64,000 bases of DNA from Sorangium cellulosum So0157-2 (GTDB lineage: Bacteria; Myxococcota_A; Polyangia; Polyangiales; Polyangiaceae), in the NCBI RefSeq assembly GCF_000418325.1, contig NC_021658.1, positions 5,753,501 through 5,817,500 on the forward strand, given 5' to 3'. Numbering within the stretch: position 1 is the first letter of the stretch; each line of letters opens with the position of its first letter. The notes under the pieces were generated by a model. That model had not been told where the DNA came from. It did no database searches and saw only the letters and a program-made list of their open reading frames with translations. Positions 41,869-49,603 of this stretch are shown one piece after another. Position numbers and translations under genes: made by a program.

Positions 41869-42882
41869 TCAGAACACGAGGCGCGCCGACAGCGCCGCAG
41901 CATCGAGCGACGCGGCGGGCCGGAGCTCGATCGTCACACCGCCGCGATCCCGGGTGCGGTAGCTCTCGGGCCCGTTCACGAAGAGCAGGACCGTCCCCGT
42001 GATCACGGCCGCTCCACCGACGAGGAGCGCGCCGATCCCCAGCCCGTTCTCGAGGTCGGTGCCGTCGTACGCGTCCGACGCGAACGGCTTGCACGACGGA
42101 ACGCACCTGGCGCTGAGGCGCCGGTCGGTTGCTCCCTCGGCGGCGGCGGCATGCCGCATCAGCGCGCCGCCCGCGACGCCCAGCGCCGCGCCCGCCCCGA
42201 GCGTGGCCCACGGGAGCCACGTGGCCCACCGCGGCCTGCTGACGACGGTATCGGCGCTCAGGGCGATCTGTCCCGAGGCCTCTTTGCCGGCGACGACGAG
42301 GATGGGATTGACGACCGTGAAATAGCCGTTCTTTTTCGCCGTGATGACGTGCTCTCCCGGCAGGACCATCCGGCGCTCGGCGCCGGGGCCGATGAACCAG
42401 GGCTGGCCGTCCATCAGCACGACGGCGCCCGGCTCGTCGCAGCGGATCCGGATGGCGGCGAGCTCCCGCTCCGCGAGCGCTCGCATCGCCGCGCGCGCCT
42501 CCTGCTCCTTCTCGGCGTCGAGCGAGCCGGGCCCCCAGCGCAGGGCGAGGCGCAGGTTCTCGTGGGCCAGGAGGGGCAGGCCCATGAGCTTCAACACCCG
42601 CCCGAGATAGAGCCGGAGCTCGGGCTGCTCCCAGGCAGCGAGCGCCTCCTCGTACTTGGCCCGCGCCTCGGCGAGCATCGCGCGCCGGTGCAGCTCGCGC
42701 GCCTCCTCGAAGAGCGCCTGCGCCCGCTGCTTTCGCTCCTCGGAGACCCCCTCGTGCCATGGCCCCGGCGCCGCCTCCTGGGCGCGCGCGGGCCCGGCGC
42801 ACAGGCCCGCGAGGGCGATCGGCAAAAGGAGCTGCGCTGTCGAGAGCGCGAATCGAACGGGTCGCTTGGGGGTCGTCGTCAT
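41869..42882 (-). CDS. PEGA-domain membrane protein, copy 1
   Basis: A 337-residue envelope protein. A signal peptide ends near ARA-Q (residue 35). Helical TPR-like repeats span about 45-130 (RAQALFEEARELHRRAMLAE, ARAKYEEALAAWEQP). A PEGA domain lies at about 145-200 (IRIRCDEPGAVVLMDGQPWF). Two hydrophobic segments follow near 222-246 and 284-306 with a Cys-containing loop between. PEGA domains are common in the envelope proteins of myxobacteria and accompany kinases and surface layers. The protein is a near twin of the one at 45276-46289: same length, only 5 differences in the first ~190 residues, many afterwards. Confidence 0.78.
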   Translation of the reverse strand: MTTTPKRPVRFALSTAQLLLPIALAGLCAGPARAQEAAPGPWHEGVSEERKQRAQALFEEARELHRRAMLAEARAKYEEALAAWEQPELRLYLGRVLKLMGLPLLAHENLRLALRWGPGSLDAEKEQEARAAMRALAERELAAIRIRCDEPGAVVLMDGQPWFIGPGAERRMVLPGEHVITAKKNGYFTVVNPILVVAGKEASGQIALSADTVVSRPRWATWLPWATLGAGAALGVAGGALMRHAAAAEGATDRRLSARCVPSCKPFASDAYDGTDLENGLGIGALLVGGAAVITGTVLLFVNGPESYRTRDRGGVTIELRPAASLDAAALSARLVF

Positions 42883-42981
42883 GACAGCTGAGCGCCTCCT
42901 TGGGGCGTCCGTGGGACCTGGCCGGCGCCCGGGAGCGCCGTCGGGGGCGGGCAGCGGGCGCCTGAGCTCGCGGCGGTGCGA

Positions 42982-45261
42982 CTACCGCGGCAGCTCCGTC
43001 CGGGTGTGACGATAGATGGCGCCGCCCTCGCCGACGACAAGGGACGATCTGCCGGTGCCCCAGACCGCGAAAAAGATGCGATCTGTCTTGGAATCGAGCT
43101 TGAGCCAGGAGGTCCCGTCGTAGTGCAGGCGCTCGCCGAACTCGCCCACGACAAAGACATCCTGCGGCCCGGTTCCCCACACGCCATTCAGCGTTATCAG
43201 CGTGGTCGAGCTCATGGCCTGCCAGCGCTGGCCGTCGTAGTGGAGGATCGTGCCTTCAGAGCCCACGACAAAGACATCGTGCAGCTTGCTCCCCCACACG
43301 CCGCTCAACCATGCCGACGTGGGCGAGGGCATTTTTTGCCAGCCCCGGCCGTCGTAGTGCAGGATCATGCCTTCAGCACCGACGGCAAAGACATCCTCCG
43401 GCCCGCTCCCCCAGACCTCGGACAACCATGCCTCCGGTGCGGGCGAGGGCATTTCCTGCCAGCCCTGGCCGTCGTAGTGCAGGATCGTGCCTTCCGCACT
43501 CACGGCAAAGACATCCTCCGGCCCGCTCCCCCAGACCTCGGACAACCATGCCTCCGGTGCGGGCGAGGGCATTTCCTGCCAGCCCTGGCCGTCGTAGTGC
43601 AGGATCGTGCCTTCCGCACTCACGGCAAAGACATCCTCCGGCCCGCTCCCCCAGACCCCGGTCAACAACACGTCCGATGTGGGCGGGTCCATTGTTTCCC
43701 AGCCGTGGCCGTCGTAGCGCAGGATCGTGCCCTGATCACCCACGACAAAGACATCCTCCGGCCCGCTCCCCCAGACCCCGGTCAACACGACGTCCGGTGT
43801 GGGCGCGCCCATGTCCCCCCAGCCGTCGCCGTCGTCGTGCAGGATCGTGCCGTGATCACCCACGGCGAAGACATCCCGCGGTCCGCTCCCCCACACGCCG
43901 CCCAACCATGCCGTCGTGGGCGAGGTCATGTTCCGCCAGTCCTGGCCGTTGTAGTGCAGCGTCGTGCCTCCGTTCCCCACGGCAAAGACATCGCGCGGTC
44001 CGCTCCCCCACACTGCATGCAACCGTACCTGCCGCCAGGACTCTTTTTCGGGCAGCGTCGTGGGCAAGGTCATGCGCTGCCAGCCGTCGCCGTCGTAGTG
44101 CAGCATCGTGCCCTCGACATCCACGACATAGACATTGTCCGGCCCGCTCTCCCACACGCCCGACAACGCCTTCGACGTGGGCGAGGGCACGGCCTGCCAG
44201 CGCTCGCCGTCGTAGCGGAGCATCGCGCCATGAATACCCACGGCAAAGACATCGTGCGGCGCGCTCCCCGACACGCCCGACAACGCCTTCGATGTGGGCG
44301 AGGGCATGACCTGCCAGCTCTGGCCGTCGTAGTGCAGGATCGTGCCCCGAGCGCCCACGGCGAAGACATCGCGCGGCCCGCTCCCCCACACGCCATACAA
44401 CGCCAGCGACGTGGGCGAGGTCATGGCCTGCCAGCCCTCACCATCGTAGCGCAGGATCGTGCCCCGAGCGCCCACGGCAAAGACATCGCGCGGCCCGCTC
44501 CCCCACACGCCCGACAACGCCTCCGACGTGGGCGAGGGCATGGCGCGCCAGCCCCGATCGTCATAGTGCAGGATCGTGCCTTCAGAACCCACGGCGAAGA
44601 CATCGCGCGGCCCGCTCCCCCACACGCCCGACAACGCTTCCGACGTGGGCGAGGTGATGTCCTGCCAGGACTGGCCGTTGTAGTGAACGATCGCGCCGCC
44701 TTCACCCACGGCGAACGCTTCCTGCCGCGAGCTCCAACCGGCCCGCAACGTCTGCGAGGTCGCGCGCTCCTGCCGACGCCAGTTCCAGCTCCCGCACGGG
44801 ATGGCGGACAGGTCATCGCAGGAGCTGACGCACCCCGGGCGGCCGAAGTCGTAGCTCAGCGAGACGCAGGATATCGCGACCGGCAAGTGGGTGTCGCAGA
44901 TCTCATTCTCTGCCAGCTTCCCGTCGCCGCAATACACGCACTCGCTGCCGCAGCCGTCTCCGCCGACCTGGTTGCCGTCGTCGCAGTCCTCGCCGGCCTC
45001 CACGACGCCGTTGCCGCAGGTGTTGACGCGGGTCGAGACGACGCACGCAGGGGGACGCCCCTCGTGGGAGACGCAGACGTGGCCGGACGGGCAAACCCCG
45101 CCGCCGCACGAGACCCCTCCCTGGAGGCACGCACCCGCGAGGCAGATCAACGCCAACACGAACACGGCCGCAACCGCATGGCGGATCGCTCCTCCGCCTC
45201 GCCACAGGCCCGAGAACGCTGGGCTCGCATCCTCGTCCCGCCTTCGCATTCTACCTCGCAT
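42982..45261 (-). CDS. Cys-rich repeat lipoprotein, probable beta-propeller (759 aa)
   Basis: A surface lipoprotein (lipobox LAGAC within the first ~40 residues). A head with DUF4215-type Cys repeats (CGNGVVEAGEDCDDGN, CGDGKLAENEICD) precedes about 14-15 tandem repeats of ~40 residues with the pattern GVWGSGPRDVFAVG, GTILHYDG, W, M.SPTS. Each unit could be one blade of a large beta-propeller, so about two 7-bladed propellers or one long solenoid. The final unit is a half repeat that may close a propeller. The start at 45261 is 14 bases after the PEGA copy 2 stop, so the two are co-transcribed. Two central repeats are identical at DNA level. The ligand is unknown. Confidence 0.75.
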   Translation of the reverse strand: MRGRMRRRDEDASPAFSGLWRGGGAIRHAVAAVFVLALICLAGACLQGGVSCGGGVCPSGHVCVSHEGRPPACVVSTRVNTCGNGVVEAGEDCDDGNQVGGDGCGSECVYCGDGKLAENEICDTHLPVAISCVSLSYDFGRPGCVSSCDDLSAIPCGSWNWRRQERATSQTLRAGWSSRQEAFAVGEGGAIVHYNGQSWQDITSPTSEALSGVWGSGPRDVFAVGSEGTILHYDDRGWRAMPSPTSEALSGVWGSGPRDVFAVGARGTILRYDGEGWQAMTSPTSLALYGVWGSGPRDVFAVGARGTILHYDGQSWQVMPSPTSKALSGVSGSAPHDVFAVGIHGAMLRYDGERWQAVPSPTSKALSGVWESGPDNVYVVDVEGTMLHYDGDGWQRMTLPTTLPEKESWRQVRLHAVWGSGPRDVFAVGNGGTTLHYNGQDWRNMTSPTTAWLGGVWGSGPRDVFAVGDHGTILHDDGDGWGDMGAPTPDVVLTGVWGSGPEDVFVVGDQGTILRYDGHGWETMDPPTSDVLLTGVWGSGPEDVFAVSAEGTILHYDGQGWQEMPSPAPEAWLSEVWGSGPEDVFAVSAEGTILHYDGQGWQEMPSPAPEAWLSEVWGSGPEDVFAVGAEGMILHYDGRGWQKMPSPTSAWLSGVWGSKLHDVFVVGSEGTILHYDGQRWQAMSSTTLITLNGVWGTGPQDVFVVGEFGERLHYDGTSWLKLDSKTDRIFFAVWGTGRSSLVVGEGGAIYRHTRTELPR
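43382..43657. repeat. 120-bp tandem repeat, identical over 156 bp
   Basis: 43382-43537 is identical to 43502-43657 (offset 120 bp = 40 codons). It encodes two successive blades of the repeat lipoprotein. Perfect identity next to diverged neighbours means a very recent duplication or conversion. Confidence 0.85.
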
Positions 45262-45275
45262 TTCCCTCGGTTGGA

Positions 45276-46289
45276 TCAGAACACGACCCGGCCGGACAGC
45301 ATCGCACCCTCGAGCGACGCGGCGGGCCGGAGCTCGATCTTCACGCCGCCGCGATCCGGGGTGCGGTAGGCCTCGGGCCTGTTCATGAAGAGCAGGACCG
45401 TCCCGGTGATCACGGTCGCTCCGCCGGCGACGAGGGCGCCGATCCCCAGCCGGTTCTCGAGGACGCTGCGATCGTACGCGTCGCGATCGAACGCTTCGCA
45501 CGTCGGAACGCAGCCGTCTCGGAGGCGCTGGTGGACGTCTTCGTGGTCCGTGTCGGCATGCCACATCAGCGCGCCGCCCGCGATGCCCATGGCCGCGCCA
45601 GCCCCGAGCGTGGCCCACGGGATCCACGTGGCCCACCACGGCCTGCTGACGACGGTATCGGCGCTCAGGGCGACCCGTCCCGAAGCCTCTTTGCCGGCGA
45701 CGACGAGGACGGGCTCGACGACCGTGAAATAGCCGTTCTTTTTCGCCGTGATGACGTGCTCTCCCGGCAGGACCATCCGGCGCTCGGCGCCGGGGCCGAT
45801 GAACCAGGGCTGGCCGTCCATCAGCACGACGGCGCCCGGCTCGTCGCAGCGGATCCGGATGGCGGCGAGCTCCCGCTCCGCGAGCGCTCGCATCGCCGCG
45901 CGCGCCTCCTGCTCCTTCTCGGCGCCGAGCGAGCCGGGCCCCCAGCGCAGGGCGAGGCGCAGGCTCTCGTGGGCCGGGAGGGGCAGGCCCATGAGCCTCA
46001 ACACCCGCCCGAGATAGAGCCGGAGCTCGGGCTGCTCCCAGGCAGCGAGCGCCTCCTCGTACTTGGCCCGCGCCTCGGCGAGCATCGCGCGCCGGTGCAG
46101 CTCGCGCGCCTCCTCGAAGAGCGCCTGCGCCCGCTGCTTTCGCTCCTCGGAGACCCCCTCGTGCCATGGCCCCGGCGCCGCCTCCTGGGCGCGCGCGGGC
46201 CCGGCGCACAGGCCCGCGAGGGCGATCGGCAAAAGGAGCTGCGCTGTCGAGAGCGCGAATCGAACGGGTCGTTTGTGGGTCGTCGTCAT
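45276..46289 (-). CDS. PEGA-domain membrane protein, copy 2
   Basis: A 337-residue twin of copy 1, offset by exactly 3407 bp with no length change. The N-terminal two thirds, from the signal peptide through the PEGA domain, are about 99% identical at DNA level. After residue ~190, including the Cys-containing loop between the two hydrophobic segments, the copies differ at roughly a third of positions. The upstream ~60 bases are also related, so the duplication took the promoter or ribosome-site region along. It lies directly upstream of the repeat lipoprotein gene (14-base gap) and is divergent from the kinase gene (246-bp gap). This suggests a shared membrane complex with the lipoprotein. 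Confidence 0.78.
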   Translation of the reverse strand: MTTTHKRPVRFALSTAQLLLPIALAGLCAGPARAQEAAPGPWHEGVSEERKQRAQALFEEARELHRRAMLAEARAKYEEALAAWEQPELRLYLGRVLRLMGLPLPAHESLRLALRWGPGSLGAEKEQEARAAMRALAERELAAIRIRCDEPGAVVLMDGQPWFIGPGAERRMVLPGEHVITAKKNGYFTVVEPVLVVAGKEASGRVALSADTVVSRPWWATWIPWATLGAGAAMGIAGGALMWHADTDHEDVHQRLRDGCVPTCEAFDRDAYDRSVLENRLGIGALVAGGATVITGTVLLFMNRPEAYRTPDRGGVKIELRPAASLEGAMLSGRVVF

Positions 46290-46535
46290 GAAGCCGAGCG
46301 CCTCCCCTCCGGCGCGTCCGTGGGACCTGCGCTCCGGCGCCTGATCGGCGCGCGCCCGGGCTCGCCGGACACGTCGCGCGCATATCGCGATCGACGCGTC
46401 GAGCGCAAGTAGAGGAAAGGCGACGATCGCACGGGCGCTCCTGCCCAGCAAGCCGGCGCCCGGATGCGCCGTCGGGGGCCTGGGCCGCTCGGAGCCGGAT
46501 GATCGGCCCGGAGGCCGTGTAGGAGGGCCGCGGTC

Positions 46536-49430
46536 GTGCTCCGCCGGGCGAAAGGGGTAGAGGCGCGCCGGAACGGTACTATGCTCCCGACCGTGGTCGC
46601 GGGCGCTCACGAGATGATCAGGACCCAGACGATGCGCGCGACGGTCGACCCGCCGTCGTCGCGCGAGCCGGCCAGGTCGCCGCCGTCCGCCGGCGCCCGC
46701 ATCGGCCATTACGAGCTCCTGCGCGAGCTCGGCCGGGGCGGCATGGGCGTCGTCTTCCTGGCGCGCGACCTCCGGCTCGCGCGCCTCGTCGCGATCAAGC
46801 TCCTCACGAAGCTGAGCAGCACCGGAGTCCAGCGCTTCCTCGCCGAGGCGCAGGCCACCGCGCGCTGCAAGCACGAGCATATCGTGACGATCCACGAGGT
46901 GAACGAGCACGACGGATTCCCGTACATGGTGCTCGAGTACATCGAGGGGCAGAGCTTCCGTGCGTGGATGAAGCAGCGCAGGCCCGCCGACGCCCCCAGC
47001 TGGGCGCGGGCGGCGCCGGTCGCGCCCGGCCTGGCCGTCGAGATGATGGTCCCCGTCGTGCGCGCGCTCGCGAGCGCGCACGCGTCCGGCATCGTCCATC
47101 GCGATCTCAAGCCGGAGAACGTCATGCTGGACGCCTCGGGCGCGATCAAGGTGGTCGATTTCGGCATCGCCAAGCTGCGCGACGACGAGGCGAGCCTGGC
47201 CGCCGAGCGCCCCGCCGTCGACGACGTGCGCCTGACGCACCCGGGAGCGGCGCTCGGCACGCTGCCTTATATGTCCCCCGAGCAGTGGGAAGGGCGGGAG
47301 ATCGACCCGTCGAGCGATGTCTGGGCCGTGGGCATCATGCTTTACGAGCTCGTGCTCGGCGCTCATCCGCTCGCGCCGTGCCGGATGCCGGACCTCATCG
47401 CGGTGCCGCGCCTCGACGAGCCGATGCCCGAGGTCAGCGCGCGCTCCCCGGAGGTCGGCGCGCTCGGCGCGATCATCGACCGCTGCCTGCGCAAGCGCAA
47501 GGCCGAGCGGTACGCCTCCGCCGAGGAGCTCCTGACCGAGCTCTTGCCCCTCCTGCCCGGGCGCCGGGAGATCCACCTCGGCAGCGACGAGAGCCCGTTC
47601 GCCGGCCTCTCGTCCTTCCAGGAGGCCGACGCCGACCGCTTCTTCGGCCGCGCGCAGGACCTCGCGGGCGTCGTCGCGCGCCTGCGCAGCCAGCCGCTGC
47701 TCGCGATCGCGGGCGCGTCGGGCGTGGGGAAGTCGTCGCTCGTGCGGGCGGGGGTGATCCCGGCGCTCAAGCGCTCCGGCGAGGGCTGGGAGGCGCTGGT
47801 CCTCCGGCCGGGGCGCGAGCCGCTGGCGGCGCTCGCGGAGCTCCTCGGCAGCCCGGCCGTGACGCTGAGCACCGACGTGCAGGCGCTCGCCTTCGACAGC
47901 GCCGCAGGGACGCGCGCGGCCTTGGCGCCGCGGCTGCGCGCCGAGCCGGGCCTGCTCGGCGCCGCGCTGCGCGGGTGGGCGGCCCGGGCGCAGCGGCGCC
48001 TCTTGCTGTTCATCGATCAGTTCGAGGAGCTCGTCACGCTCGGCGCCCCGGCCGACGAGCGCGCGGCGTTCCTCGCGTGCCTGGAGGGCATCGCCGACGA
48101 CGCGTCCTCGCCGCTCCGGGTCGTCCTGTCGGTGCGATCGGATTTCCTCGAGCGGATGGCCGAGCACGAGCACTTCATGGCGGCGATGACCCGGGGCCTC
48201 GTGTTCCTCCGGCCGATGGGGCGCGAGGGGCTGCGCGAGGCGCTGGTGAGGCCGATCGAGGCGGCGCGGCACGACATCGAGGACCCGGCGATGGTCGAGG
48301 GCATCCTCGACGCGCTCTCGACGACGCGCGGGGCGCTGCCGCTGCTCCAGTTCACGGCGGCGAGGCTCTGGGAGATGCGCGATCGCGGGCGCCGGCTGCT
48401 CACGCGGGCGAGCTACGAGGCGATCGGCGGGGTGGCGGGCGCGCTGGCGAGCCACGCCGACACGCTCCTGGCCGGGATGAGCGAGCGCCAGGCGAGGCTC
48501 GCGCGGGCGGTCCTGGAGCGCCTGGTCACGCCGGAGCGGACGCGGGCCGTGGCCAGCCTGGGCGAGCTGCGCGAGCTGCCCGGGGACCCGGGCGAGATCG
48601 AGCGGGTCGTGGGGCAGCTGGCCGACGGGCGGCTCGTGGCGATCGAGAAGGGGAGCGACCGCGCGGGCAGCACGGTGGAGCTCGTGCACGAGTCGCTGAT
48701 CGAGCGGTGGCCGACGCTCAAGCGCTGGCTCGACGAGAGCCAGGAGGACGCCGTGTTCCTGGACCGGCTGCGCGCGGCGGCGCGGCTGTGGGACGCGAGC
48801 GGCCGCGCCGCGGACACGCTCTGGCGCGGCAACGTCGCGAAGGAGGCGCGCGGCTTTCGCGGGCGCTACCGGGGCGCGCTGCCGGAGCGGGAGCGGCTCT
48901 TCCTGGAGGCGGTGCTCCGGCTCGCGGACGAGACGCGGCGCCGGAGGCGCCGGCTCGTCTCCGGGACGATCGCGGCGCTGTCGCTCCTCGTGGTCGCGGC
49001 GGGGGCGGGGATCGTGAAGCTGACCCGGCAGAACGGGGTGATCACGGCGCAGCTCGACGCGATCCGCCGGACCGAGGAGACGCTGAAGAAGGCGCTCGCG
49101 AGCGAGGAGGCGCAGCGGAGCGCGGCCGAGAGGGCGCGGCAGGACAGCGAGGCCGAGCGGAGGCGGGCCGAGGCGATGCAGCGCGAGGCGGAGGAGGCCC
49201 GGGACCGCGCCAAGGCCGAGGCCGAGCGGGCCCGCGTGGCGGCGGGCGAGGCGCGGGCGGCGCGGGACACGGCGCAGCAGTCCGAGGTCGAGGCGCGAAA
49301 GGCCGAGGCGAAGGCCACCGAGGAGGAGCGGAAGGCGAGGGCGGCCGCGGAGGCGATGCTGCAGAGCAAGCGCGAGCAGGAGCACCTCATCCAGCGGACC
49401 GTGGGGAAGATCGACGAGAAGTTGAAGTAG
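46536..49430 (+). CDS. Transmembrane Ser/Thr kinase fused to STAND NTPase with coiled-coil tail
   Basis: A 964-residue protein. The kinase domain spans about residues 58-340: Gly-loop GRGGMG, AIK with Lys88, HRDLKPEN at 188-195, DFG at 208-210. All catalytic residues are present, so it should be active. A STAND-type NTPase (nSTAND1-like) follows at about 350-740, with FFGRAQDL, Walker A GASGVGKS at 393-400 and Walker B LLLFIDQFEEL. A transmembrane helix (807-829) and an Ala/Glu/Arg-rich coiled coil (832-955) close the protein. Relatives usually carry WD40 repeats after the NTPase; here there are none. The GTG at 46536 is chosen because AGGAGGG stands 8 bases before it. Confidence 0.9.
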   Translation: MLRRAKGVEARRNGTMLPTVVAGAHEMIRTQTMRATVDPPSSREPARSPPSAGARIGHYELLRELGRGGMGVVFLARDLRLARLVAIKLLTKLSSTGVQRFLAEAQATARCKHEHIVTIHEVNEHDGFPYMVLEYIEGQSFRAWMKQRRPADAPSWARAAPVAPGLAVEMMVPVVRALASAHASGIVHRDLKPENVMLDASGAIKVVDFGIAKLRDDEASLAAERPAVDDVRLTHPGAALGTLPYMSPEQWEGREIDPSSDVWAVGIMLYELVLGAHPLAPCRMPDLIAVPRLDEPMPEVSARSPEVGALGAIIDRCLRKRKAERYASAEELLTELLPLLPGRREIHLGSDESPFAGLSSFQEADADRFFGRAQDLAGVVARLRSQPLLAIAGASGVGKSSLVRAGVIPALKRSGEGWEALVLRPGREPLAALAELLGSPAVTLSTDVQALAFDSAAGTRAALAPRLRAEPGLLGAALRGWAARAQRRLLLFIDQFEELVTLGAPADERAAFLACLEGIADDASSPLRVVLSVRSDFLERMAEHEHFMAAMTRGLVFLRPMGREGLREALVRPIEAARHDIEDPAMVEGILDALSTTRGALPLLQFTAARLWEMRDRGRRLLTRASYEAIGGVAGALASHADTLLAGMSERQARLARAVLERLVTPERTRAVASLGELRELPGDPGEIERVVGQLADGRLVAIEKGSDRAGSTVELVHESLIERWPTLKRWLDESQEDAVFLDRLRAAARLWDASGRAADTLWRGNVAKEARGFRGRYRGALPERERLFLEAVLRLADETRRRRRRLVSGTIAALSLLVVAAGAGIVKLTRQNGVITAQLDAIRRTEETLKKALASEEAQRSAAERARQDSEAERRRAEAMQREAEEARDRAKAEAERARVAAGEARAARDTAQQSEVEARKAEAKATEEERKARAAAEAMLQSKREQEHLIQRTVGKIDEKLK

Positions 49431-49603
49431 CCGGCGCCGCCGGAGCCGCGCCTCGGCGGGGTGGGGGACGGCCTCGTCGCGTCGCGAGGGTCGTTCCGCG
49501 GCGGCGAGGTCGGCGCAGATGGGCGGTGAGGAGGGCGCTCCAGACATCGTTTCGGGGTGCGGCGCGCTGCGCTGGAGCGTTCCTTGGGATCGAGGCGGCG
49601 CGG

